Shown piece after piece: positions 1-6,869 of a stretch of 10,661 bases of DNA (its first letter is position 1; each line of letters begins with the position of its first letter). The DNA lies in assembly GCA_021162905.1 (NCBI GenBank), contig JAGGXT010000201.1, positions 1 to 10,661 of the forward strand, read 5' to 3'. The stretch comes from Candidatus Odinarchaeota archaeon (GTDB taxonomy: Archaea > Asgardarchaeota > JAGGXT01). A program made the translations under genes and the position numbers. The notes beneath the pieces are model-generated. The model had not been told where the DNA came from and did not search any database. It saw only the letters and a program-made list of their open reading frames with translations.

Positions 1-67
1 GAATAAATAATTATTTTATTTCTTATTCATGAAGAAATTGGAAATAAAAAGTACGCCAGTGATTAAG

Positions 68-880
68 ATGTTACAGCCTATAATTCTTATTCCTGTTAAG
101 ACCAAAGTTCTTAAACCAGGAGACGATATAGTCGAGGCGATAATCTCAGCAGTAAAAGAAAATTCCATTAAAATAGAAGAGGATGACATTTTTGTAATCA
201 CAGAAAAGGTAGTTGCCTATTCCCAAGGAAGAGTTATCAACTTAAAAACAATAAAACCTTCAGAGGAGGCTATAAAATTAGGAAAGAAGTATAATATTGA
301 ACCAGAACTTATGCAGCTAATTATCAATGAGAGTGATAAAATACTTGGTGGTATTGGGAAGTATCATTTTATGCTAACTATAAAAGATGGATATATGATT
401 GGCAACGCTGGTATCGATAGATCTAATGCTCCCAAAAATCATGTCGTTTTGGTTCCAAAAAATCCAAAAGAGACAGCTCAAGAGATAAGACGCCGTTTAA
501 TGGAACACTTTAAAGTTAATTTATGCGTTGTTATTGTTGATAGTAGAACTCAACCTCTACGCCGTGGACTTATAGGTTTAGCCATAAGTGGAGCAGGATT
601 TGAGCCTATTGAGGATTTAAGAGGACAACCAGATCTTTTTGGTAAGCCATTACGAGCTTCTTGGAAAGGTACTGCTGATAACATAGCGAGCGCAGCTCAC
701 TTATTAATGGGCGAAGCAAATGAGCAGATACCTATTGTCATTGTTCGTGGAGTTAAAGTTAAGAAAACAGATAGGGCCTTTGATTCAAAGGACATGTATA
801 TTCCACCAGAAGACTGCCTATACTTTAGGAGTTTAGGAATAAAAGTCTCTAAAAATAAGATAGGAGTTGATATTAGTTGA
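68..880 (+). CDS. cofE: Coenzyme F420-0:L-glutamate ligase-like protein (CofE family)
   Basis: CofE adds L-glutamate to coenzyme F420-0 in the cytosol, using GTP and a divalent metal. Family hallmarks are visible in order: an N-terminal GDD after an IPV stretch, NAGIDRSN, DSRTQPLRRG, DLRGQPDLFG, then LLMGEANEQIPIVIVRG. Known metal ligands in archaeal CofE lie in the NAGID aspartate and the D-S/T pair, and both positions are present. The usual D-S/T-x-G-R is altered here to D-S-R-T-Q, and the later ADE reads ADN, so this may be a divergent or paralogous member. I prefer ATG 68 (270 aa): GTGAT lies 4 nt upstream, and it leaves about 17 residues before GDD, as in family members. The in-frame ATG at 29 (283 aa) has no SD and could be a leaderless start. 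The stop overlaps the next gene by 4 nt. The family is secure; the exact substrate is less so. Confidence 0.85.
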   Translation: MLQPIILIPVKTKVLKPGDDIVEAIISAVKENSIKIEEDDIFVITEKVVAYSQGRVINLKTIKPSEEAIKLGKKYNIEPELMQLIINESDKILGGIGKYHFMLTIKDGYMIGNAGIDRSNAPKNHVVLVPKNPKETAQEIRRRLMEHFKVNLCVVIVDSRTQPLRRGLIGLAISGAGFEPIEDLRGQPDLFGKPLRASWKGTADNIASAAHLLMGEANEQIPIVIVRGVKVKKTDRAFDSKDMYIPPEDCLYFRSLGIKVSKNKIGVDIS

Positions 881-1548
881 ATATTTTAGACATTCTGAAA
901 TCTCATAATATTACTACTGTTTTCTTTGATTATGACAACACTTTAGTCTTTTCGAGAGATGCTTATGTAGAGACTTATCAAAAAATATTCAAAGAAATAG
1001 GTATAATAGTTGAAGCTCAAAGAATAATAGAATTATTTGGCAAGCCAGCATTTCAGATAATAAAGACTATAGTGGGTAGCAGTGCAACAGATGAATTCAT
1101 AAAGAGGCTTATTTTAAGAAGAGAAAAAATATTGCTTAATGAAAAGATAGAGAAAATAAAGTTAGTTAACGGTGCAAAAGAGATTCTTGAATTACTAAAG
1201 AGAGAGGGTTATACAATAGGTATTGTCTCATCATCCACTAAAAAAATCTTGGATGCCTTTTCAAGACATTTAGAGATTTCTCAATTTTTTGATTATATTA
1301 TATCTGCTGATGATGTTAAGATAGGCAAACCCGATCCAGAACCGTTTAAAATAGCACTGAGAAAAGCAAATAAAAAGCCAGAAGAGTGTATCGCAATAGG
1401 AGATACAGTCTATGATATAAAAAGTGCAAAAGATGCAGGAATTCTTACAATCGGAATTGCTTGGGATGATGAAACATATCAAAAAATGAAAAAAGTTGGT
1501 GCAGATTATATTGTTCAGAGTTTAAAAGAATTATTACCATGTCATTAA
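877..1548 (+). CDS. HAD-superfamily phosphatase, Gph/phosphoglycolate phosphatase-like
   Basis: This is a 223-residue cytosolic haloacid dehalogenase-fold hydrolase that probably removes phosphate from a small metabolite. Motif I is DYDNT (nucleophile D18, general acid D20). Motif II is the serine run near 118-120. Motif III is the lysine in KPDPEP (about 151). Motif IV is GDTVYD (D176, D180), which binds Mg2+. The roughly 70 residues after motif I are helical, matching a C1 cap as in Gph or PpaX. The start must be upstream of D18. TTG 877 is the only good candidate, with AGGAG at 862-866 and a TTGA overlap with the cofE stop, so the two genes are probably co-translated. The link to cofE could mean a role in cofactor metabolism, but that is inference. 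Its stop shares TTAA with the convergent nfeD stop. The family is clear and the substrate unknown. Confidence 0.85.
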   Translation: MNILDILKSHNITTVFFDYDNTLVFSRDAYVETYQKIFKEIGIIVEAQRIIELFGKPAFQIIKTIVGSSATDEFIKRLILRREKILLNEKIEKIKLVNGAKEILELLKREGYTIGIVSSSTKKILDAFSRHLEISQFFDYIISADDVKIGKPDPEPFKIALRKANKKPEECIAIGDTVYDIKSAKDAGILTIGIAWDDETYQKMKKVGADYIVQSLKELLPCH

Positions 1549-2255
1549 GTGGCAGATTGTGAATAAACTACAGCTTGAGATAAAGGTCTTACGTATAAGG
1601 TTAATCCCTCAACACGCAATACCACAACTTTAGTATTTTTTGGAATTTCCGTACCATCGATACTTTCGGCCCACCATATTTCAGCACCAAATTTAACCTT
1701 TCCGCGAGGTTTTAAATCCGACTCAACAACACCAATTTTTCCAACCATATAGTGATATGTGGGCCAGTTATCATAATTCTTTAATGCAACAATATATATG
1801 CCCATCAATGCTAGTATTGTTCCTGAAATAGTAAATGCCGCAAGTTTCCCACTAGGATCTGCTAAAAGGGCTATTACTATCACAACAGCGTATGCAGGCA
1901 TTAATTGAATAGCTACTTTACTTTTGACCAATGCTGTTTTTGAGGCCATACCTTCTGCGCCTGTGAATACTATAAAGAGGAAATATAGTACAATGGCTAT
2001 TAAAATAAGATCGATTATGGATAGTTGTATGGGAGTTATTAAGAGATAATACAAGAACATTACAATGATTAGAGGAAGGAGAACCTTTGCAGTAGCTTTA
2101 GCAGTAGCCGGGTCAAATAGAGCAATTATAAGAACGGAAACAATTACTAACGATATTAAACCTATTACAGGATTAACAGTAAAGATTTGAAAAATTATGA
2201 TTCCTAGAAAGGATACGAGGAGAAATGCGAGGAATACCTTAATAAATTCACCCAT
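1545..2255 (-). CDS. Short NfeD-family membrane protein with C-terminal OB-fold domain
   Basis: This is a polytopic membrane protein of 236 aa from ATG 2255. About six hydrophobic helices (roughly 5-25, 29-47, 58-75, 80-99, 116-132, 139-157) are followed by a soluble beta-rich NfeD domain (about 171-226). That domain shows the typical GKIGVVESDLKPRGKVKFG, GTEIPKNTKVVVLRVEG and LYVRPL pattern. It lacks the ClpP-like serine protease domain of long NfeD proteins such as Pyrococcus PH1510, so it is the short type. The stomatin gene lies 52-61 nt upstream on the same strand, the classic NfeD/stomatin pairing. The pair is thought to act together in membrane organisation. GTG 2264 is also in frame, but it lies inside the GGGGTGA SD that serves ATG 2255, so the ATG is preferred. 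The 3' end overlaps the convergent HAD gene by 4 nt. Confidence 0.85.
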   Translation of the reverse strand: MGEFIKVFLAFLLVSFLGIIIFQIFTVNPVIGLISLVIVSVLIIALFDPATAKATAKVLLPLIIVMFLYYLLITPIQLSIIDLILIAIVLYFLFIVFTGAEGMASKTALVKSKVAIQLMPAYAVVIVIALLADPSGKLAAFTISGTILALMGIYIVALKNYDNWPTYHYMVGKIGVVESDLKPRGKVKFGAEIWWAESIDGTEIPKNTKVVVLRVEGLTLYVRPLSQAVVYSQSAT

Positions 2256-2260
2256 TATTT

Positions 2261-2267
2261 TCACCCC
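2261..2267 (-). promoter_or_regulatory. Ribosome binding site GGGGTGA of nfeD
   Basis: GGGGTGA on the minus strand contains GGTGA, complementary to the archaeal 16S 3' end (AUCACCUCC), and sits 5 nt before ATG 2255. It decides the start against GTG 2264, which lies inside it. The same heptamer precedes the GTG start at 10098. Confidence 0.65.
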
Positions 2268-2274
2268 ATAAAAA

Positions 2275-2287
2275 TATTATTTAAAAA
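2275..2287 (-). promoter_or_regulatory. Possible TATA box (or T-rich terminator) between stomatin and nfeD genes
   Basis: The minus strand reads TTTTTAAATAATA, centred about 26 nt before ATG 2255, the spacing expected for a TATA box of an nearly leaderless transcript. Immediately upstream is a T6 tract (2290-2295), which could end the stomatin transcript. Either reading, or plain AT-richness, is possible. nfeD could thus have its own promoter as well as read-through. Confidence 0.3.
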
Positions 2288-2316
2288 TGAAAAAATTTAG
2301 TAGCAGTGTTGTCCGT

Positions 2317-3135
2317 TCACTTCTGTTTTTTCTTTTGCTGATTTGTATTCGTTGGAAGATTAAGAATTCCAAATGGTGTTACTGAGCCAGCAGGTGCTAC
2401 ATTTACTGGCCAGAGAACTATTGTAGAATTTTGAGATGCGACTTCATAAAGGATATTCATCCATCTCAAATGAAATGCAATGTCGCTCTCTTCGTAAATT
2501 TTAGCTGCCTCTCTCATTTTTTCAGACGCCTCGACTTCAGCTTGTGCTAAAATAACTCTTGCCCTTCTCTCTCTTTCTGCTTGAGCTTGTCTTGCAATAG
2601 CATCTTGTAATTCTCGCGGTATAACAACATCTCTTATTTCTACACTTGTTACTTTAACTCCCCACTCTTCAGTTTTTGCATCAATAATTTCTTGTAGATG
2701 GTGCCCTATTTTTTCGCGTTCAGAAAGTAATTCATCCAAACTAACTTTTCCTATAGTTTCTCTAAGGCTTGTTTGAGCAGCCAGCCTTGTTGCTTGTTCA
2801 TAATCTTCAACGTTTAGTATTGCCTTTTCCGCGTCTATTACACGATAGTACAAAACTGCATCAACAGTGACAGGAATATTATCGTTTGTAAGTGTTTGCT
2901 CCGTAGAGAAGGCATATGTATTTAACCTTAAACTAACTCTAGCTGCTACTTTATCGAGAATTGGAAATATCCAAATTATACCAGGTCCTTTCACGCCCAA
3001 GAATTTTCCAAGCCTTAGAATAGCTACGCGCTCCCATTCCTTTAGAATACGAATGCCAGAGACTATGAATAGCAGTATGAATAAACCAAGTACAATTATA
3101 TAAATTGAAAGCACCGACCATATTTCTATTTGCAT
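2317..3135 (-). CDS. Stomatin/prohibitin-like SPFH (Band 7) membrane protein
   Basis: This is a membrane scaffold protein of 272 aa. One N-terminal membrane segment (about 8-30) is followed by the SPFH/Band 7 domain (about 30-205). The domain includes KEWERVAILRLGKF, GPGIIWIFPILDK, the NDNIPVTVDAVLYYRV strand, LRETIGKVSLDELLSERE, and VEIRDVVIPRELQDAIARQAQAERERRA. A charged coiled-coil of RQAQAERERRARVILAQAE type (about 180-225) comes next, then a moderately hydrophobic stretch and a lysine-rich tail. Length and order match prokaryotic stomatins of the PH1511/PH0470 type, which form oligomers in the membrane. The partner NfeD gene follows directly. The start is fixed by a perfect GGAGGT six bases before ATG 3135. 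The family assignment is firm; the physiological role in archaea is poorly defined. Confidence 0.93.
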   Translation of the reverse strand: MQIEIWSVLSIYIIVLGLFILLFIVSGIRILKEWERVAILRLGKFLGVKGPGIIWIFPILDKVAARVSLRLNTYAFSTEQTLTNDNIPVTVDAVLYYRVIDAEKAILNVEDYEQATRLAAQTSLRETIGKVSLDELLSEREKIGHHLQEIIDAKTEEWGVKVTSVEIRDVVIPRELQDAIARQAQAERERRARVILAQAEVEASEKMREAAKIYEESDIAFHLRWMNILYEVASQNSTIVLWPVNVAPAGSVTPFGILNLPTNTNQQKKKQK

Positions 3136-3141
3136 TTAATT

Positions 3142-3147
3142 ACCTCC
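3142..3147 (-). promoter_or_regulatory. Strong Shine-Dalgarno site of the stomatin gene
   Basis: GGAGGT on the minus strand lies 6 nt before ATG 3135. It shows that this organism uses leadered, SD-dependent translation for at least part of its genes. Confidence 0.75.
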
Positions 3148-3256
3148 GTTTTTCTTATTATTAAATTTGTAAGATTAGGCTTTTATTTCTTTTTATCCCT
3201 TAAACACTTAAAATTGAAACAATGACACAAAGTTAAGCAACAGACAACTTAAAAAC

Positions 3257-3267
3257 AAATATTTAAG
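3257..3267 (+). promoter_or_regulatory. Putative archaeal TATA box of the ABC exporter operon
   Basis: AAATATTTAAG sits in the 183-bp divergent intergenic region, after an A-rich stretch (AAAAAC) that could act as the BRE. Transcription would start about 26 nt downstream, near 3288-3290, giving a leader of about 30 nt before ATG 3319. The promoter of the divergent stomatin gene must lie in the same region, but I could not single it out with confidence. Confidence 0.45.
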
Positions 3268-3318
3268 AAGAGAATGTGTAAATACGTATGAGAATAAAAA
3301 AGTGTTGTGAAAGGGAAA

Positions 3319-4083
3319 ATGGCATTCTTGGAAGCTAAAAAATTAGTAAAATATTATGGGAAAATTCTTGCTTTAAATAATGTTAGCTTATCCATTGATA
3401 AAGGAACGATATATGGTCTTGTTGGGCCTAACGGAGCTGGCAAATCCACATTGCTAAGAATTATTGTTGGGGTTACAAAACCAACATTTGGACATGTATT
3501 TTTAAATGGAGAAGAAATAACATTTCATACTAACGTTCACTTAAGAAAATTAATTGGATATATTCCAGAAAAAATATCATTGTATAACGCACTAACGGTT
3601 AGAGAGTTTTTGAGCTTCATAGCAAAATTATATGATGTCCCAGAAGATATATTTGAAAGTAATGTTAAAACGCTTTCTGAAATTTTCGGTATTGCACCGT
3701 ATATGGAAAAGTATATAGGAACTTTGTCTAAGGGTTATCAACAAAGAGTACTTGTTGTTTCAATACTAATGAGAAATCCATCTGTATATATCCTCGATGA
3801 ACCATTTTATGGGCTTGATCCACATGGAATTCATCTCCTAAAGACAATATTAACTGAAAAAGCAGAAAATGGAGATGCCCTTGTTTTGGTTGCATCACAT
3901 ATACTCCCGTTAATTCAAGAATTTGCAACGAAAATTGGAATAATTTACAAAGGACGTATATTATTAGAAAAAGAGGGAAGATTAGAGATTGAAAAAATTC
4001 CGGCTACGTTCTTAGAGAAACTATATTTGGAGTCCATTAAAGAGGTTGAAAGACTTGAAAACATGGATACTAGTGAAATTTGA
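3319..4083 (+). CDS. ABC transporter ATP-binding protein (ABC-2 exporter type)
   Basis: This is the nucleotide-binding subunit of a membrane exporter, 254 aa from ATG 3319. It shows Walker A GPNGAGKST (36-44), a Q-loop position reading YIPEK with glutamate (about 84), signature LSKGYQQR (136-143), Walker B VYILDEP (D160, E161), D-loop GLDP and H-loop SH (H194). The signature LSKGY and the Glu in the Q-loop are common in single-domain ATPases paired with ABC-2 permeases. The C-terminal 50 residues form an extra charged tail. ATG 3319 is preferred because GTGA at 3307-3310 looks like its SD. The in-frame GTG 3307 would add four residues and lies inside that site. The permease gene overlaps its 3' end by 29 nt from the preferred start, so the two are coupled. 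The substrate cannot be read from the sequence. Confidence 0.9.
   Translation: MAFLEAKKLVKYYGKILALNNVSLSIDKGTIYGLVGPNGAGKSTLLRIIVGVTKPTFGHVFLNGEEITFHTNVHLRKLIGYIPEKISLYNALTVREFLSFIAKLYDVPEDIFESNVKTLSEIFGIAPYMEKYIGTLSKGYQQRVLVVSILMRNPSVYILDEPFYGLDPHGIHLLKTILTEKAENGDALVLVASHILPLIQEFATKIGIIYKGRILLEKEGRLEIEKIPATFLEKLYLESIKEVERLENMDTSEI
4041..4046 (+). promoter_or_regulatory. Ribosome binding site inside the ATPase gene, for the permease
   Basis: AGAGGT lies within the end of the upstream ATPase reading frame, 8 nt before TTG 4055. It supports that start over TTG 4046 and suggests translation coupled to the ATPase. Confidence 0.5.
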
Positions 4084-5689
4084 AATTAAAGAGGCTTTAT
4101 CATCAATAAAATTTAGATTGATTGACTCCCTTATTGCATATTCTTTTCTAATTTTTTCAACGGGTATAATACATTATACCATGGCAAATTTCATTTTCCA
4201 AAAAGAGATAATAGAGGACATAATTTTAGATTTCTTCAAGTTTTCAGGTGACACACGCTTTTTAATACTTTTAGGAATTACATATTTAATTTTCATAGCA
4301 ATATTTGGAAGTGTAATTGCAGGTTTTATCAATATTCCTCGCAATTTAAGATTTCTTGAGCCAGATAATTTAGTTTTAAGAGCTGCACCAATATATATAG
4401 AAAGTATATTTATTGCTAAGTTCATAAGATTTCTACTAAAGAGGCTTTTCATAGCACTTATCCTTATATTAGCTATTGGCATACCATTTATTCATTATTG
4501 GGGGTTATACAATCCAGAGCAAATTATCTTTTTCTCAATAAACATTATACTATTAGCTTTATTCATTTCATCGATGGAGTTAATAGCTTTCTTTTCATCC
4601 AGAATCGCTTATTTTAAATTTGCAAAAAAGCTGTCTAAAAAGACATCAGCTAAGGAGGAAACGGTACCTAAGCCAACCATAGCCTCCATATTTTTTAGTT
4701 TCCTAACATTAGCTACTATAATTATTCTCCTATATCCACTTGCTTCAGAGAGAGCTTATTATTTGTCATACTACGTAACTGAGCTTTTTGTTCCTTCTCT
4801 ATTTTTAGGGATTTTTCCAGTTGAGTATCTATTTCTATTATTTCTTATGCCGATGTTTTTCTTCATTTCCGAAGTGGTAGTTATACTTGTTTTTTCACGA
4901 TACTATTACCGATATGTAGAAACTTTTGAAGAAGAAACAGAACTGGATTGGTATAATATAGCGGCTGGAAAGCTTGAGATTTTAATGAAAAAATTCTTTA
5001 AAGAGCGAACAGAATCTATAATCGCAAAGGATTTGATCCTTAGTTTAAGAACGAATCTGCCAAGATTCTTCTTTTTTGCATTAATGATACTGGTTATTGT
5101 TCTATTTGCACAACCAACAAATATAATTATTTTAGAAGAAGTGGCAAAAGACATAAGTATAACCTTTGGACTTATAGCTGTTACAATATTCATTGTAGCA
5201 ATAATGCCAATGCAGCTTACGCTCGTAGAAAATGATAAAAATATGCTATGGCTTATTAAAATCCTTCCTTTTAACTACAAACTTTATTTTAAATCAAAAC
5301 ATCTTTTTGGATTCTATCTAAATCTTTTCGTTCTGTCACCTATTATTGTAACGCTAATAATACTTCATCCTACATTAAGAACAACACTATCCATAATTCC
5401 TTTATTTTTATCACTAATTTACATATACAATTCGTTAAGTATCTCAGATGCTATTAAATTCTTGCCCGAAGAGGAAAATCAAGATTATAGTGTGGTTGCA
5501 ATTCTTATTTTAATTCTTAGGTTTTTGTTATATTCAACTCCAATAGTTATTTTGACTATAGTAGCAACAATTTTCATACCATTTCAACTCATTTCAATTG
5601 TAATACTAATGTTTTACTCTGCGATAGTAAGGGAGATATCGTATGATAATGCAGTAAAAGAGCTTATCAATAAAGAGCTCTCGTGCTAA
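4055..5689 (+). CDS. ABC-2-type exporter permease with two internal halves
   Basis: This large hydrophobic protein (547 aa from TTG 4046, 544 from TTG 4055) is the membrane partner of the preceding ATPase. About twelve hydrophobic segments are visible, counted from TTG 4046: about 27-50, 73-95, 130-150, 160-183, 211-233, 250-285 (possibly two), 341-360, 371-391, 420-441, 447-462, 481-510 and 511-528. An amphipathic N-terminal helix comes before the first, as in ABC-2 permeases. A charged loop (about 290-335) separates two halves. Both halves carry a similar element, E-x-D...P then nine residues then K (E105/P115/K125 and E395/P408/K418), suggesting duplication. AGAGGT at 4041-4046 lies 8 nt before TTG 4055. 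TTG 4046 would leave no spacer, and GTG 4073 is also possible. No family-specific substrate motif is recognised. Confidence 0.82.
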   Translation: MKTWILVKFEIKEALSSIKFRLIDSLIAYSFLIFSTGIIHYTMANFIFQKEIIEDIILDFFKFSGDTRFLILLGITYLIFIAIFGSVIAGFINIPRNLRFLEPDNLVLRAAPIYIESIFIAKFIRFLLKRLFIALILILAIGIPFIHYWGLYNPEQIIFFSINIILLALFISSMELIAFFSSRIAYFKFAKKLSKKTSAKEETVPKPTIASIFFSFLTLATIIILLYPLASERAYYLSYYVTELFVPSLFLGIFPVEYLFLLFLMPMFFFISEVVVILVFSRYYYRYVETFEEETELDWYNIAAGKLEILMKKFFKERTESIIAKDLILSLRTNLPRFFFFALMILVIVLFAQPTNIIILEEVAKDISITFGLIAVTIFIVAIMPMQLTLVENDKNMLWLIKILPFNYKLYFKSKHLFGFYLNLFVLSPIIVTLIILHPTLRTTLSIIPLFLSLIYIYNSLSISDAIKFLPEEENQDYSVVAILILILRFLLYSTPIVILTIVATIFIPFQLISIVILMFYSAIVREISYDNAVKELINKELSC

Positions 5690-5692
5690 ACT

Positions 5693-5708
5693 CTTATTTT
5701 ATCATTTT
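5693..5708 (+). terminator. T-rich termination region after the permease gene
   Basis: CTTATTTTATCATTTT begins a few bases after the permease stop. Archaeal intrinsic termination needs only T-rich runs in the non-template strand, so this is a plausible but weak terminator. No clear hairpin is present. Confidence 0.35.
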
Positions 5709-5718
5709 CAGGTAAGTA

Positions 5719-5733
5719 AGTTTATATATTAAA
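5719..5733. promoter_or_regulatory. Orphan TATA-like element between convergent genes
   Basis: AGTTTATATATTAAA is an excellent archaeal TATA-box match and nearly palindromic, so it could fire in either direction. It stands in the 141-bp gap between two convergent gene ends, where no promoter is needed for a visible gene. On the plus strand it would start RNA near 5751, toward the 3' end of oppF. It may simply be AT-rich sequence. Confidence 0.3.
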
Positions 5734-5806
5734 CACAATCTACACTAAAATTATGCTATTGAAAATATAGAAGCGTGAAAAACACTAACCTTGTAACATA
5801 AATCAA

Positions 5807-5818
5807 ATAAAAAATAAT
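5807..5818 (-). terminator. T-tract terminator after oppF
   Basis: On the minus strand TTATTTTTTATT (T6 at 5814-5809) begins about a dozen bases after the oppF stop. It is a plausible archaeal T-tract terminator for the oppCDF transcript. Confidence 0.4.
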
Positions 5819-5830
5819 TTAAGAATGAAG

Positions 5831-6865
5831 TCATCGCTTTACATGTAGCCAGCACGACACCATATGTCCATTTCCTACCTCTATTTGAGGAGGCTCTTCA
5901 ATATCGCACTTACCTTTAATCATAAATGGACAACGTGGATGGAATCTGCAACCACTTGGTGGATTTATTGGAGATGGTGGCTCACCAGTTAAAACGGCCT
6001 TTCGTTTTCTTTTTGTAGGATCTGGCTTAGGTACGGATTCTATTAGCAATTGCGTATATGGATGCATTGAGTTATGAAGGACATCATCAACGTTTCCAAT
6101 TTCGACTATTTTGCCTAAATACATAATTGCAATACGATCACCTATATAGCCAGCAACTGCTAAATCATGTGTGATAAAGAGATAGGATATGTTATGCTCC
6201 TTTCTCAAATTAAGTAACAATTTTAGTATTCCTGCTCTAATAGACACGTCAAGCATAGATACAGGCTCGTCCGCGACAATGAATTCAGGCCTCAAAACAA
6301 TAGCTCTCGCAACAGAAACACGTTGTCTCTGTCCTCCACTTAGTTCATGTGGATATCTAAACATAAAGTCCTCTGGTGGAATAAGCTGCACCTCTTCAAG
6401 AACTTTTGATATAAGCTCTCGCTCTTCTTCATGCGACTCAGTTATCTTATGAATCCTTAATGGCTCGGCAATTATATCATAAACACTCATCTTGGGGTTT
6501 AAAGATTCATATGGATCCTGAAAGATTATCTGCATCTTTTTTCTAAGCTCTTTTAGAGTGCTTTTATCAACTTCAAAGACATTAATATTCTTAAATTTAC
6601 CACTGTTGAACAAGACCTCCCCAGATGTTGGAGGTATTAAGTATAATATAGTCTTACCAGTTGTTGTCTTGCCACATCCAGATTCTCCAGCTAAAACTAA
6701 AATTTCACCTTTATATAGATCAAAAGATACGCCATCAACAGCACGAACGTATATTGGTTTTTTACCAAGAAGCTGACCAAAGAAACCAGCTCTAAGTTCA
6801 TACCATTTAACTAAATTTCTTACTCGGATTATAGGCTCACCATTATGTCGCGTATCTGCACACAT
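5831..6865 (-). CDS. oppF: Oligopeptide/dipeptide-type ABC importer ATPase, OppF/DppF-like
   Basis: This is one of the two ATPases that power an Opp/Dpp-type importer, 344 aa from ATG 6865. It shows Walker A GESGCGKTT (60-68), Q-loop FQDPYESLNP (Q116), signature LSGGQRQR (175-182), Walker B FIVADEP (D199, E200), VSMLDVS and H-loop THDL (H233). The C-terminal oligo_HPY region has HPYTQLLIESVP, then INPPSGCRFHPRCPF with four cysteines (C306, C312, C320, C338). The same spacing holds a [4Fe-4S] cluster in characterised Dpp ATPases. FQDPYESLNP and the extended N-terminus (WYELRAGFFGQ) mark it as the F rather than the D subunit. ATG 6865 lies 4 nt past the oppD stop. The in-frame GTG 6892 would instead overlap oppD by 23 nt. 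It is the last gene of oppCDF. The substrate could be peptides or, as in some archaea, oligosaccharides. Confidence 0.92.
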   Translation of the reverse strand: MCADTRHNGEPIIRVRNLVKWYELRAGFFGQLLGKKPIYVRAVDGVSFDLYKGEILVLAGESGCGKTTTGKTILYLIPPTSGEVLFNSGKFKNINVFEVDKSTLKELRKKMQIIFQDPYESLNPKMSVYDIIAEPLRIHKITESHEEERELISKVLEEVQLIPPEDFMFRYPHELSGGQRQRVSVARAIVLRPEFIVADEPVSMLDVSIRAGILKLLLNLRKEHNISYLFITHDLAVAGYIGDRIAIMYLGKIVEIGNVDDVLHNSMHPYTQLLIESVPKPDPTKRKRKAVLTGEPPSPINPPSGCRFHPRCPFMIKGKCDIEEPPQIEVGNGHMVSCWLHVKR

Positions 6866-6869
6866 TTTT

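Noticed and set aside
2093..2112. Near-repeat GCAGTAGC-TTTA-GCAGTAGC in nfeD
   Set aside because: It encodes the alanine/lysine-rich AKATAKV stretch and keeps the reading frame; a short chance or codon-driven repeat.
2867..3103. Plus-strand open frame of 78 codons inside the stomatin gene
   Set aside because: Antisense to a clear SPFH gene, with no SD and no recognisable protein.
4174..4482. Minus-strand open frame of 102 codons inside the permease gene
   Set aside because: It mirrors the hydrophobic codons of the permease on the opposite strand and has no family pattern of its own.
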